A stretch of 64,000 bases of DNA from an uncultured Saprospiraceae bacterium (GCA_938015595.1 CALLPI010000008.1:62001-126000), one strand, 5' to 3'. Shown: positions 30,801 through 39,117, counted from the first letter of the stretch. Numbers and translations are program-made. Notes: generated from the letters alone by a model not told the origin.

Positions 30801-31535
30801 GGCGGCATCGGCGTATTCCAGATCGGCCTTGAGCTGCCGGAGGTTTTGCTGCAGGCTATGGATGTCTTGGTTCAGGGCTTGGCGTGCTTCATCGTCCAGG
30901 AGGCGGAGGCTGTCCAGTTCCATGCGAAGTTGTTGCAAGCGCTCAGCCTCTATTTTGGCCTTAAGATGAGCAGCTCTGGACAGTTCAGAGTAAATTTCAG
31001 TACCGGTAATGCGCTCCAGTAGGTCGCTTCGTTCTGGTTCGTCAGCTCGGAGGAAAGCGGCAAAGTCACCTTGGGAAAGCAGCACTGAACGGCAAAAGCG
31101 GTTGTAATCCAGCCCAGTGACTTGCTCAACCCACTGTTCAGTTGCGGTTTTGTTTTGGGCCAGGATTTCAAAAACGCCTTCTTCAGGGCGAAATCGGGAG
31201 AACTCTCGGCTGGGGCCTTGGATTTTGCCATCCTCTCGGCGACGCGAACGCCACAGGCTCCATTTAGCGCGGTACAGGTCGCTACCAGCTTCAAACTCCA
31301 CCTCGGCCAGGCAATCTACCGCGCCAAAGGACATGACCTCTTCAACAGCCTTATTGCGGTGTACACGCCCGTAGAGTGCCAAGGTTATGGCGTCGAGGAT
31401 GGTGGTCTTGCCCGCGCCGGTATCGCCAGTGATGGCAAAAAGGCCAGCGTGCGACAAAGGCGGGCGGGTGAAGTCCAGCTCTACCTCCTGCCGCAGGGAG
31501 TTGAGATTGCGTATGACGACCTTGCGAATCTTCAT
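27873..31535 (-). CDS. sbcC: SbcC-type nuclease ATPase (Rad50 homologue)
   Basis: The 1220-residue SMC-like ATPase pairs with SbcD to cut hairpins and protein-blocked DNA ends. The N-terminal Walker A is at residues 37-45 (GDTGAGKTT). Two long Gln- and Glu-rich coiled coils surround a zinc hook with KCPLCGATQHP near residue 605. The C-terminus carries the ABC signature LSGGESFLVSLALALGL and Walker B LFIDEGFGTLD. The open frame runs 34 codons further upstream, but ATG at 31535 overlaps the sbcD stop (ATGA) and begins with the canonical MKIRKVVIRNLNSL. Length is slightly above E. coli SbcC (1048). Confidence 0.94.
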   Translation of the reverse strand: MKIRKVVIRNLNSLRQEVELDFTRPPLSHAGLFAITGDTGAGKTTILDAITLALYGRVHRNKAVEEVMSFGAVDCLAEVEFEAGSDLYRAKWSLWRSRRREDGKIQGPSREFSRFRPEEGVFEILAQNKTATEQWVEQVTGLDYNRFCRSVLLSQGDFAAFLRADEPERSDLLERITGTEIYSELSRAAHLKAKIEAERLQQLRMELDSLRLLDDEARQALNQDIHSLQQNLRQLKADLEYADAALRWRMQIDALTTQITALNAERDALLQALDAAAPDFQRLERHERAMKFHDQIERMRHAEQRSVVLEAEWHQMAQLASEKEHALAQAEQTLAQAQDDLQQRRNLLNEREPLYEQALQLDTAADAAAQQLQSKKAECQAIEQAQQQWQHSLQAAETEYSQLVQNIQQLQVWVQSHARAESLAADLPRLNDKLAELRQYWREKEDAARQESVLNQQLQQQQADLARADAQLRELSAYLQQQQAQFKSLSPTHIATTRQELLELTATEIETLQNRRDKLEHLYRLYDEYRKLLVDLNTYEEQLESLQHEEMDVNKQIFNLLEALDATRANLEFKQTIYEQQVLVANYEKDRLRLKKGEKCPLCGATQHPFRQQNFKPYVDQALQELNQVKAQEELLKNRYSQLLNRQSKIIARIDQLTGGEMHALSGQIAHQVERIMAQEEQIAGIALQIEADDHLFAPGLLLAERLADTERLIEQKRRTRALLAEKSKQLDELEKRLQHHSVQHAELSSQLALLQAKCQDATQRSEATQRRYAHARSELDKLLAPYSLTFNENTSKTDMENLHQLATQWTQNRQALSDAQHRLSLIQKDVEQAHTRLEETRQMHARLQQDLEQVAETLQHLQAQRQALPIVSDPRTAREQERQALAQAEQAMQTALETQQSLAAELAAAQSLAKQRHGDFLKTQQETLQQQTTLDEAARTAGFENAKAILEALLTPAEAEAIISRKAEWEQKMLEIDIALRNTSSTLANEQAKNLSSESTPVLKTVLAALQAQYETQQQRLGAAQAALQQDEQRRAEANTLGNTLQKQTEEYRRWAKLDQLIGHSEGKTFRVFAQGLTLQKLVILANEHLQRLSGRYYLCRQSDSNLYLEIVDTFQADHRRSVNTLSGGESFLVSLALALGLSDLAGRNTTIRSLFIDEGFGTLDENALDVAITTLENLQASGKTIGIISHVKELKERIGTRIHVQKSGNGFSTVQIMG

Positions 31536-32758
31536 GCGGAGAGAGCTTGCTGTTGCGCCCACCAGTGTTGCAGGTTGGCAAAGGTGGTTTGAAGTTCTTT
31601 GAAGTCTTCTTCGCCTACGGCATTTTTGCGGCAGCATTCGGCAAAGACTTCGTCGGGGTGGAGGTCGCCCAGATCTATGGTTTGCCGAAGAGTTTCCAGG
31701 TGGTCTGTCGAAGTGTTCAGGAAGCGGATTTTGAGTAGATCCAGGCGCATGTCGCGGGTAAACTCGTGGAGTTGTTGGTCGGCATGAGGAAGGTAGCGGT
31801 CTGTTTCAAGAATAACCTCCACCCAAGGCTTCAACAGGCGCTCTGTATTGGCAGCGAAGCGCTGCAGGGCGGCTTTTACTTCCTCCATGCTGCCTTGTAT
31901 AGTTTTGAGGCGTCGGAAGGTGGGCAGGGGTAGCGGCGATACAGACTGCAAGACTGCACCCTCAAAAACGATGGCCAGCACGGCTTTTTCATCTCGAGTT
32001 TCGCTGAAACTCAAAGGAATGAGCGAACCTGCATACCATACGTGAGCCAGCCCGGCCACCGACTGCGCCCTGTGTAAGTGTCCCAAGGCTACGTAGGTAA
32101 ATACATCAGGGAAGGCGCGGGCGTCTATGTTGTCCATGTTGCCGATGTATATATTGTCTTGACGGTCAGAGGCAACGGCACCAGCAGCGTATAAGTGGCC
32201 AGTAGCAATGATGGGTATGCCGAGTGCACGATACCGCTCGCAGGCAGTAGCCACCTGGCGGTAGTGCTCCAGTATAGCTGCCTTGATATGCTCAATGCGG
32301 TCAGCGCCAATTTCGCCCGACACCGAACTGCGCAAGTCACCGTCGCGTAAGAACGGCACGGCGGCTACTACGGCCTCCAGGCGGCCGGTGGCGTCTTTGA
32401 GTTCAATAATTTCGTCCTCTATATTTCCAGTGGCAGCACCCACCACGTGTACATTGAGTGTGCGCAACAGTTCGCGCGGGGCATCCAGCATGGAGGGCGA
32501 GTCATGGTTGCCGCCGATGATGACTACATGCCGGCAACTGCTGTTTAGCATGCGATGCAGGAAGTTGTAGTACAATCGGCGCGCGTAGTGGGGCGGGCTG
32601 CCAATGTCAAACACGTCACCAGCTATGATGAGGGTGTCGGCTTGCTGGGCCTCTACGAGGTCGGCCAGGTGTAGCAAGGCCAGGCGGTGCTCTTCTTCGC
32701 GGTCGTTGGAGAGGAACTTTTGCCCCAAGTGCCAGTCGGCGGTGTGTAAGAATTTCAT
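31532..32758 (-). CDS. sbcD: SbcD-type exonuclease (Mre11 homologue)
   Basis: The 408-residue Mn-dependent phosphodiesterase has the expected metal-site motifs in order: TADWHLGQ, IAGDVFDIG, IGGNHDS, an ATGHLY segment and YVALGHLHRAQ. The C-terminal capping domain and SbcC-binding tail follow. SbcCD acts on DNA hairpins and ends during replication and repair. The start at 32758 gives the canonical MKFLHTADWHLG; an upstream extension to 32851 includes the promoter box. It is translationally coupled to sbcC. Confidence 0.94.
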   Translation of the reverse strand: MKFLHTADWHLGQKFLSNDREEEHRLALLHLADLVEAQQADTLIIAGDVFDIGSPPHYARRLYYNFLHRMLNSSCRHVVIIGGNHDSPSMLDAPRELLRTLNVHVVGAATGNIEDEIIELKDATGRLEAVVAAVPFLRDGDLRSSVSGEIGADRIEHIKAAILEHYRQVATACERYRALGIPIIATGHLYAAGAVASDRQDNIYIGNMDNIDARAFPDVFTYVALGHLHRAQSVAGLAHVWYAGSLIPLSFSETRDEKAVLAIVFEGAVLQSVSPLPLPTFRRLKTIQGSMEEVKAALQRFAANTERLLKPWVEVILETDRYLPHADQQLHEFTRDMRLDLLKIRFLNTSTDHLETLRQTIDLGDLHPDEVFAECCRKNAVGEEDFKELQTTFANLQHWWAQQQALSA

Positions 32759-32782
32759 CAGCTGTGCCTTGTTGAGAAAAGA

Positions 32783-32790
32783 CAAATATA
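32783..32790 (-). promoter_or_regulatory. -7 box TATATTTG for sbcDC
   Basis: TATATTTG on the minus strand ends 24 bases before the sbcD start, a full match to TAnnTTTG. It is the likely promoter of the two-gene unit. Confidence 0.55.
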
Positions 32791-32949
32791 CGGCAGAAAT
32801 TGGTAGTCGCGCTGCTTGTGTGAAAGGAGGACTCCTGAAATAGCAACACAATTATCTTGATTTGGCCAAAACTTCCAACCCTCGCTGGCATAGGGGCCGT
32901 CTTTACTGATAGCCAATACTTGTTTGGGTCATCGAAAGAACAAATACAG

Positions 32950-33345
32950 ATGAAGACCACGCTTTGCGGGCTGGCTTTGATAGCTGCCCTTGCTGCCTGC
33001 CAATCTGATAATGACGCCCAGTTGTTGCCCGGCCAATGGCAACTAGAACGTCTTACCTTTTCCGGGCGCGAGCTCAGGCCTTCCAAGAATTACATACTCA
33101 AGCTGGAGCCTAACCAAAGTGCGAGCTTACGATTGGACGTCAACAACTGCAGCGGCTTTTACAGGGCAGAACAATCAGGGCGCATTCGATTCTCGCAGTT
33201 GGGCTGTACGGAGGCCTGCTGCGATTCCGAAGTAGCGGAGCGGTGGGTGCAAATGCTCGTCGGCGCCAACGCATATGACTTGCAAGGGTGTATGTTGACA
33301 ATAGCCGGCGGGATAGGTATGGTAGAACTCAAGCGGCAAAACTGA
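32950..33345 (+). CDS. META/HslJ-like lipoprotein
   Basis: The 131-residue product starts with a lipoprotein signal peptide (MKTTLCGLALIAALAAC; lipobox Cys17). Its compact domain has the META layout: LPGQWQLERLTFSGREL, a central DVNNCSGFYRAEQSGRIRF, and a final MLTIAGGIGMVELKRQN. Cysteine-rich SQLGCTEACCDSEVAERW is unusual for this family and may bind metal or form disulfides. META-domain proteins are periplasmic or outer-membrane lipoproteins linked to heat or antibiotic stress, but the role here is unknown. Confidence 0.7.
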   Translation: MKTTLCGLALIAALAACQSDNDAQLLPGQWQLERLTFSGRELRPSKNYILKLEPNQSASLRLDVNNCSGFYRAEQSGRIRFSQLGCTEACCDSEVAERWVQMLVGANAYDLQGCMLTIAGGIGMVELKRQN

Positions 33346-33504
33346 AAGGGTTATCCTCGTGCCAAGTACTTGCGAAGTAAGTCAAGGGAGCAGCACATCG
33401 CAAGGATAATCCCCCCTTACATCTTCTGCCGCTTTGTGCGAACCAGAGGCACATAAACACTTTGCAATTTTTTTGCCACCTTTGCTTGAAACCAACTCTC
33501 ATTT

Positions 33505-34740
33505 ATGTGGCTCATCCGCAATATCCGCACCATTTGGCAGGTAGAATACGAAGCACGCCGCAGCCGCGTAGCGGGCGAAGCCATGCGTACGCTATCTGCC
33601 TTGCACAACGCCTGGCTGCTGATGGTACAAGAAAAAATTGCCGCTTTTGGCCCTATGGACACCTGCCCCGAGGTGGCCGATGCCCAGGTAGTGGACGCCT
33701 CCGGGCGCTTTGTGCTACCCTGCTGGTGCGATTCGCATACGCATCTGGTATTTGCTGCGCCCCGAGAAGCCGAGTTTGTGGATAGAATACATGGACTGAC
33801 GTATGAAGCAATAGCCCAGCGCGGCGGGGGCATACTCAACTCTGCCCGTCGCCTGCGCGATACGCCGGAGGACGTCCTGTTGGAGGCCGCCCTCGAGCGC
33901 CTGCGCGAAGTACAGCACTACGGCACAGGTGCTATTGAGATCAAAAGCGGCTACGGGCTGTCTTTGGATGGAGAGCTGAAAATGCTGCGCGTCATACGAG
34001 CGCTACGCCGATACACCGCTATGCCTATCAAGGCCACTTTCCTGGGTGCGCACGCCCTCCCTGCCGAGTATAAGCACGACCGAGAGGGCTACATCCGCCT
34101 CATTGAAGCACAAATGCTGCCCCGTATTGCCGACGAAGGCCTGGCTGACTACATTGACGTATTTTGCGAAAAAAACTTCTTCAGCCCTGCCGAAACTGCT
34201 CGAATCCTAGAGGCTGGCGCGCGCTACAACCTCAAAGCCAAAGTACATACCAACCAGTTTCATAGCTTGGGCGGGATAGAAACTTGCGTAGCGCACGGCG
34301 CCATCTCAGTAGACCACCTGGAAGTACTCACCGATGCCGAAATCGAATGCCTGCGCCATAGTCATACTCTGCCGGTATTGCTGCCCTCAGCGCCCTTTTT
34401 TCTCAATGATCACTACCCGCCGGCGCGCCGTATCCTGGAGGCAGGGCTGCCGGTGGTGCTGGCCACCGATTTCAATCCTGGCTCCTCGCCTTCCGGCAAA
34501 ATGCCATTTGTACTTTCACTGGCTTGCATCAAGTTGCGCATGACTCCCGAAGAGGCCATCCACGCTGCCACCCTCAATGGTGCTTCAGCTATGGAACTCA
34601 GCCACACGCATGGCAGCATCGCTGTGGGCAAGGCCGCCAATATCATCCTTACCAAGCCTGTACCTTCGCTGGCTTACCTGCCTTACGCTTTTGGTACCAA
34701 CTGGGTTGAGCGCGTCTGGATCGGCGGGCAGCCAGTATAG
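33505..34740 (+). CDS. hutI: Imidazolonepropionase
   Basis: The 411-residue metal-dependent amidohydrolase converts 4-imidazolone-5-propanoate to N-formimino-glutamate in histidine degradation. The metal-binding CDSHTHLVFA, the substrate region GGGILNSARRLRDT, KSGYGL, VHTNQFHSLGG and ATDFNPGSSPS are all present. Its genomic partners (hutH, hutU, formiminoglutamase) are not in the window, so the pathway must be completed elsewhere. A shared hairpin terminator lies between it and convergent secDF. Confidence 0.94.
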   Translation: MWLIRNIRTIWQVEYEARRSRVAGEAMRTLSALHNAWLLMVQEKIAAFGPMDTCPEVADAQVVDASGRFVLPCWCDSHTHLVFAAPREAEFVDRIHGLTYEAIAQRGGGILNSARRLRDTPEDVLLEAALERLREVQHYGTGAIEIKSGYGLSLDGELKMLRVIRALRRYTAMPIKATFLGAHALPAEYKHDREGYIRLIEAQMLPRIADEGLADYIDVFCEKNFFSPAETARILEAGARYNLKAKVHTNQFHSLGGIETCVAHGAISVDHLEVLTDAEIECLRHSHTLPVLLPSAPFFLNDHYPPARRILEAGLPVVLATDFNPGSSPSGKMPFVLSLACIKLRMTPEEAIHAATLNGASAMELSHTHGSIAVGKAANIILTKPVPSLAYLPYAFGTNWVERVWIGGQPV

Positions 34741-34765
34741 TGAAAAGACCGGACGCTCTGAAACA

Positions 34766-34804
34766 CAAAGCCTGTCCGCGCTAAATTTACACGAACAGGC
34801 TTTG
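34766..34804. terminator. Bidirectional hairpin between hutI and secDF
   Basis: CAAAGCCTGT (34766-34775) pairs perfectly with ACAGGCTTTG (34795-34804). It lies 25 bases after the hutI stop and 24 bases after the secDF stop on the other strand. Confidence 0.7.
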
Positions 34805-34828
34805 AGCAGTGCCACACAAGGGCGGGGC

Positions 34829-37800
34829 TTATGATTTGGCCTTGGCGGCAGTAGGCTTGGTGCTCACTGGCTTTTTGTCGCCTTCTACCTCTTTAGCTTT
34901 CAGCGTGGGCGACAGGTCGTACACCAGTGCCGAAGCGATGAAGATGGAGGAGTACGTACCAGCAATGATACCAATGATAAGTGCGAAGGCAAAGCCTTTG
35001 ATGCTGGCACCGCCAAACAAGAACAGTACCAGCACCGTGATCAAGGTAGTGGACGAGGTGAGCAAGGTACGGCTTAGCGTGTGGTTGATGGCCAGGTTCA
35101 TTACCTCGCCTTTGGTCTTTTTGGTATAAACCCCCAGGTACTCGCGTATGCGGTCAAACACGATCACGGTATCGTTTACAGAGTAGCCAATCACCGTGAG
35201 TACGGCGGCTACAAACGCCTGGTCTACTTCCAGCGTAAAGGGGACTATGCCGTGGAGCAGTGAGTACAGGCCCAACACCATGATAACGTCGTGCACCAAG
35301 GCAGCTACAGCACCCAAGCTGAACTGCCAGCGAGAGAAGCGTACCAGCAAGTAGATAAATATGGTCAGGAGGCCGAAGAAGCCAGCATACAGAGCGCTGC
35401 GTTGGATGTCGTCAGCAATGTTGGAGGCTACCTTAGAGGAAGAGGTGACGCGGGTGCTCTTGCTGTCGGGATCTTTGAATTTGTTGAGGTCAATATTAGC
35501 ACCAACAGCGGCCTGTATGCCTTCGTGTAGTTTGGCTATGGTGCGGTCGGCGGCATCGTCGCTCGGATCGTCCACCAGGTAGGACGTCACCACGTTGTAG
35601 GTGTTCTCTGTATCTACGGCTTTCACCACGGTAGAAGCATTCACAAATACCTTGTCCATTGCGCGCCGCAGTGTTTCAGCATCTACTTTTTGGCCTTTTT
35701 CAAAAGTGACATTGTAAGAGAAGCCGCCCTTGAAGTCCACGCCCATGTCAAACCCGCGCACCAGGAAGGAGATAATGCCAAACAGCGTGAGCGCACCAGA
35801 GATGATGTAGCCAAGGCGGCGCTTGCCCATCCAGTCAATATTTACTTTAGAGAGCGTATTTTCGGTAGCTTTGTTCCAGAAGTTGATATGCTTGCCGCGA
35901 CGCACCCACCAGTCAATGATCAGACGGCCCACTAGCACAGCAGTAAATACCGAGCAGAGCACGCCGATGATGAGTACCACACCAAAGCCCTTTATGGGGC
36001 CAATGCCAAAGTAGCTCAGAATGAAAGCCACCAAAATAGTGGTGACGTTGGCGTCAATGATGGCCGAGTAGGAGTTTTTGAAGCCGTCGGCAATGGCGTT
36101 GAACAGCGTTTTGTCGGCTCGCAACTCTTCGCGGATGCGCTCGAAGATGATCACGTTGGAGTCCACGGCCATACCCATGGTGAGTACGATACCGGCAATG
36201 CCGGGCAAAGTGAGCACCGTACCCACCGAGGCCAGCGAGCCAAAGATGAAGAATAGGTTGGCAAAAAGACCTAATACAGCTACCACGCCACCGCCCATGT
36301 AGTACATAATCATAAAGGCCACTACTAGTAGGAAGCCAATGGCCAGCGAGCGCACGCTCTTGGTGATGTTCTCCTGCCCGAGCGAGGGGCCTACGAGGGC
36401 TTCCTGAATAATACGCGCTTCTGCCGGCAGTTTGCCCACTTGGAGGATGTTGGCCAAATCTTTAGCCTCTTCGAGGGTGAAGGAGCCAGTGATCTGGGAG
36501 TCGCCGGTAGTGATGGGGTTGATGACGCGCGGTGCCGACACCACCTCGTTATCGAGCAGGATGGCGATTTCGCGGTTATTATCCTGGGCGGCTTTCGTGG
36601 TCATTTGCCCCCAGATACGGGCACCGGTGGCGTTCATTTTCAAAGACACAGCAATATTATTCTGTTGGTCGGGCTGAGCCGATGCAGCCACTACTGTTTC
36701 GCCGGTAAGGGGCGCCACATCGCTGCCGCGCTCTTTGCGCAGGGCATACAACTCATAGTCGTTGGTAAACTTCTGCGTATTAGGATCTTTGACAGGGTCC
36801 TTAGACCAACGGAACATCACATCCGGTGGGAAAAGCGCCTTGATGTCGGGCTGGTTGAGCAGCGTATCCACGCGGTCTTTCTGGTTTTTGCGAGCTATAC
36901 CCATCACAGCAAGCCCGTTGGCACCAGAGCTGTTGGCAGTAAAAATGTCGAAGAGTGGCCCGCCAGTGATGGGGGCATAGGTGGTATCCAGACGATCTAC
37001 AACGGAGTTGCCGCTTTCATCCGTTTTGTACAAGGTATCTATGCGGAGTATTTTCTGGCTACTGGTGGCCTGCCCTAATTGCTTGGCCAGGCGCTCGTTG
37101 GCAGTGTTGAAGGCTTCCATGATACCGGGGTCAGTAACGCGATAAACATTCCAAAACTCGAGTTTGGCAGCAGCCTGGAGAAAGCGGCGGGCGCGTTCCG
37201 GGTTGTCAATGCCGGGGAGTTCCACCACAATCAGGTCGCGCGAAGCATCTAGCGATACATTGGGCTGTACTACGCCCAGCTTGTCTATGCGTTCCTTGAG
37301 GCGCTTGAAGGTGAGATCCACCGTTTCATTGGCGCGGTTGCGAATAACCCGGACGACCTCTGCATCCGAGGATTCAAAGTTCAGCCCCAGGGCTTCGTTG
37401 CGCGCAAAGATAGGCGCCAGCGGACGGCCATTGCTGATGCTGCGAAACTTCTCGGCAAACAGGGTGATGAAGTCCGACTGCGAAGAGCGCTGAGCCTCCA
37501 CTGCTGCATTGAGCGCTTTGTTAAAGTCGGGGTCGTTGCTCTTATTGGCCAGAGCCGATACGAAGTCTTTCAAGTCCACTTGCAGCACTACGCTCATGCC
37601 GCCTTTGAGGTCGAGGCCAAGTGCAATTTGCTGGCGCTTCAACTCCTGGTAGTTGTAGGATTTGAGCAGCGGAATGCGAAAAACCGTTTCGGAGGAGAGC
37701 GAATCGAGGTAAGCGGTGCGTTTTTCTTTATACACTACGCTTCTGAGCTCTTCCGGCGCCGAGGCGGCGGCAGCGGCAGCGTAGGCATCCGCGTTCTTCT

Positions 37801-37894
37801 CCACCTTGTGGGTGGGAATGGTGAGCAGAAACTGCGCCAGGGTCACCACGGTCATTAATATGAGGAAGAACCTGACTACTCCTTTGCCTTGCAT
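34829..37894 (-). CDS. secDF: Fused protein-export membrane protein SecDF
   Basis: The 1021-residue protein fuses SecD and SecF, as is usual in Bacteroidota. One N-terminal helix is followed by LGLDLKGGMSVVLQV (start of the P1 base) and the large periplasmic head (residues about 110-490). Six SecD helices follow, including MGMAVDSNVIIFERIREEL and ALIGPIKGF-like GIGPIKGFGVVL, then the SecF half with DFKGGFSYNVTF and SVNDTVIVFDRIREYL. SecDF uses the proton gradient to pull exported proteins out of SecYEG, an early step for the large T9SS substrates in this window. Confidence 0.95.
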   Translation of the reverse strand: MQGKGVVRFFLILMTVVTLAQFLLTIPTHKVEKNADAYAAAAAASAPEELRSVVYKEKRTAYLDSLSSETVFRIPLLKSYNYQELKRQQIALGLDLKGGMSVVLQVDLKDFVSALANKSNDPDFNKALNAAVEAQRSSQSDFITLFAEKFRSISNGRPLAPIFARNEALGLNFESSDAEVVRVIRNRANETVDLTFKRLKERIDKLGVVQPNVSLDASRDLIVVELPGIDNPERARRFLQAAAKLEFWNVYRVTDPGIMEAFNTANERLAKQLGQATSSQKILRIDTLYKTDESGNSVVDRLDTTYAPITGGPLFDIFTANSSGANGLAVMGIARKNQKDRVDTLLNQPDIKALFPPDVMFRWSKDPVKDPNTQKFTNDYELYALRKERGSDVAPLTGETVVAASAQPDQQNNIAVSLKMNATGARIWGQMTTKAAQDNNREIAILLDNEVVSAPRVINPITTGDSQITGSFTLEEAKDLANILQVGKLPAEARIIQEALVGPSLGQENITKSVRSLAIGFLLVVAFMIMYYMGGGVVAVLGLFANLFFIFGSLASVGTVLTLPGIAGIVLTMGMAVDSNVIIFERIREELRADKTLFNAIADGFKNSYSAIIDANVTTILVAFILSYFGIGPIKGFGVVLIIGVLCSVFTAVLVGRLIIDWWVRRGKHINFWNKATENTLSKVNIDWMGKRRLGYIISGALTLFGIISFLVRGFDMGVDFKGGFSYNVTFEKGQKVDAETLRRAMDKVFVNASTVVKAVDTENTYNVVTSYLVDDPSDDAADRTIAKLHEGIQAAVGANIDLNKFKDPDSKSTRVTSSSKVASNIADDIQRSALYAGFFGLLTIFIYLLVRFSRWQFSLGAVAALVHDVIMVLGLYSLLHGIVPFTLEVDQAFVAAVLTVIGYSVNDTVIVFDRIREYLGVYTKKTKGEVMNLAINHTLSRTLLTSSTTLITVLVLFLFGGASIKGFAFALIIGIIAGTYSSIFIASALVYDLSPTLKAKEVEGDKKPVSTKPTAAKAKS

Positions 37895-37980
37895 GGTATA
37901 ACGTTCGTTTGTTAAGTTAAAAACACTGGCAAAACTCCTTGATTTTCAGGGCGGAATCATGCCTTTTAGGAAAAACCCCG

Positions 37981-38013
37981 CAAATATACGGCATTCGTCT
38001 TATTATTTGCCAA
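37981..38013 (-). promoter_or_regulatory. Promoter of secDF
   Basis: On the minus strand TTG (38013-38011) and TATATTTG (37988-37981) are 22 bases apart. The secDF start is 86 bases further on. The promoter overlaps the region just past the stop of the glycosyltransferase upstream. Confidence 0.55.
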
Positions 38014-38019
38014 GAAACT

Positions 38020-38736
38020 TTATCGGAAAAGGTTGTAACGTAGGATGCAGTAAATGGCGTGTACGCCGTCTTTCCAGTTGATCTTCTTACCCTCGGCGTA
38101 GGTGCGCCCATAGTAAGAGATGCCCACCTCATAGATACGCACCCCAGGTATGCGGGCTATCCTGGCCGTCACCTCCGGCTCAAAGCCGAAGCGCTTTTCC
38201 TTAAGCGGCAGGCTTTTGAGGAGGTCTGCCCGAAATAACTTGTAGCAGGTTTCCATGTCAGTCAGGTTGAGGTTGGTCAGCGCGTTAGATAGGAAGGTAA
38301 GGAATTTATTGCCGATGGAGTGCCAGAAAAACAGGATGCGATGCGGATTGCCCCCCATGAAGCGCGAGCCATATACCACATCTGCCACGCCCTCTAGCAC
38401 TGGCGCTAGCAACAGGGCGTACTCCCGAGGGTCGTACTCGAGGTCGGCATCCTGGATGATGATGTAGTCGCCAGTAGCATACTGAATGCCAGTATGCAAG
38501 GCAGCGCCTTTGCCCATGTTGCGAGGGTGCTCTATGTAGCGCAGCTCCATTTCGGGGTGTTGTGCCTGATATTGTTGTAGTGCGCCTCGGGTGTTGTCGG
38601 TAGAGCAATCGTTCACTACAATCACTTCCTTTTGCAATTGTTCCGGCAGCACAACTTCGCGTATCTTGTTTAGAATCAGGTGAATAGTTTGGGCTTCGTT
38701 GTAGGCCGGAATTACAATGGACAAAGTCTTTGACAT
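38020..38736 (-). CDS. Family 2 glycosyltransferase, DPM1-like
   Basis: The 238-residue enzyme matches polyprenyl-phosphate mannose/glucose synthases: [28 protein letters not shown], the QDADLEYDP metal motif and [12 protein letters not shown]. It ends at a soluble C-terminus, without the membrane helices of the longer GtrB type. Such enzymes load one sugar on a lipid carrier for transfer outside the cytoplasm, for glycoprotein or envelope glycans. The start at 38736 is preferred over an earlier codon. A near-consensus GATATTTG (38765-38758, minus) precedes it. Confidence 0.85.
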   Translation of the reverse strand: MSKTLSIVIPAYNEAQTIHLILNKIREVVLPEQLQKEVIVVNDCSTDNTRGALQQYQAQHPEMELRYIEHPRNMGKGAALHTGIQYATGDYIIIQDADLEYDPREYALLLAPVLEGVADVVYGSRFMGGNPHRILFFWHSIGNKFLTFLSNALTNLNLTDMETCYKLFRADLLKSLPLKEKRFGFEPEVTARIARIPGVRIYEVGISYYGRTYAEGKKINWKDGVHAIYCILRYNLFR

Positions 38737-38793
38737 TACTGGCTCGTTTGTGGGGCGCAAATATCTACTTAAAATCCGATAAGAATTGGCTTG

Positions 38794-38809
38794 TGTGATC
38801 TAAATCACT
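38794..38809 (+). promoter_or_regulatory. CRP/FNR-like palindrome
   Basis: TGTGATCTAAATCACT fits the CRP-type consensus TGTGA-N6-TCACA in nine of ten defined positions. The palindromic core is GTGAT-ctaa-ATCAC. Its centre (38801.5) is about 43 bases before the start predicted from the -7 box at 38832-38839, the distance expected of a class II activator. That promoter has no good -33 element, which fits activator dependence. Binding is inferred from pattern only. Confidence 0.5.
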
Positions 38810-38831
38810 TTTCTGACCCAAAAACAGCATA

Positions 38832-38839
38832 TACTTTTG
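38832..38839 (+). promoter_or_regulatory. -7 box TACTTTTG of the tandem small-RNA region
   Basis: TACTTTTG matches TAnnTTTG; transcription would start near 38845. The first downstream ORF is at 39298, beyond two terminators, so the product is probably noncoding. Confidence 0.5.
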
Positions 38840-38912
38840 ACGCCCGATTGTTGCTTAGGACGATTACCCTAATAAAATTATAGCGAAAACAACGTAATGC
38901 CCGATAGGTTAT

Positions 38913-38934
38913 GAATATGGGTTTCAGGTGTTTT
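38913..38934 (+). repeat. 22-bp direct repeat, copy 1
   Basis: GAATATGGGTTT-C-AGGTGTTTT; identical to 39028-39049 except for one base (C to T at position 13). Both copies sit immediately before a terminator. Confidence 0.85.
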
Positions 38935-38939
38935 AATGG

Positions 38940-38966
38940 GAGAGTAGTCAAAGCTCTCTTTTTTTT
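38940..38966 (+). terminator. Intrinsic terminator 1
   Basis: GAGAG (38940-38944) pairs with CTCTC (38954-38958), followed by eight T (38959-38966). Confidence 0.7.
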
Positions 38967-39027
38967 GTGACCTAAGAGCAAAGCCTGCGTCTGAAGCGCT
39001 GTGGACGTGGAATTGTTTTCATGACAG

Positions 39028-39049
39028 AATATGGGTTTTAGGTGTTTTT
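39028..39049 (+). repeat. 22-bp direct repeat, copy 2
   Basis: GAATATGGGTTT-T-AGGTGTTTT, one mismatch from copy 1 at 38913-38934, three bases before terminator 2. Confidence 0.85.
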
Positions 39050-39052
39050 CAG

Positions 39053-39088
39053 GGGTAGAACAGAAGTTCTACCCTTTTTTTTTTTTTT
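39053..39088 (+). terminator. Strong intrinsic terminator 2
   Basis: GGGTAGAAC (39053-39061) and GTTCTACCC (39066-39074) form a perfect 9-bp stem with an AGAA loop, followed by about fourteen T. The end of the T-run also supplies the TTG of the next promoter. Confidence 0.9.
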
Positions 39089-39117
39089 GCACAATTCACA
39101 CTTGCACCCTATCTTTG
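39087..39117 (+). promoter_or_regulatory. Promoter of the repeat-peptide gene
   Basis: TTG (39087-39089) and TATCTTTG (39110-39117) are 20 bases apart, a full Bacteroidota promoter. The 5' leader would be about 175 bases, with a small GGGG/CCCC hairpin near 39165-39185, long enough to carry regulation. Confidence 0.6.

Larger units (their letters stand above)
38845..38966 (+). ncRNA. Candidate small RNA 1 (terminator-capped)
   Basis: About 120 bases from the predicted start to a T8 run contain no ORF. The 3' end holds element GAATATGGGTTTC-AGGTGTTTT (38913-38934), followed within six bases by a GAGAG/CTCTC hairpin and T-run. The same element plus terminator recurs 115 bases downstream. This is the architecture of a small RNA or an attenuated leader. 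Confidence 0.45.
38967..39088 (+). ncRNA. Candidate small RNA 2 (tandem copy)
   Basis: The second unit is about the same length as the first, has the same 22-bp element at 39028-39049 and a stronger terminator. No separate TAnnTTTG box was found before it, so it may be reached by readthrough past terminator 1 or released by processing. No ORF is present. Confidence 0.35.
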
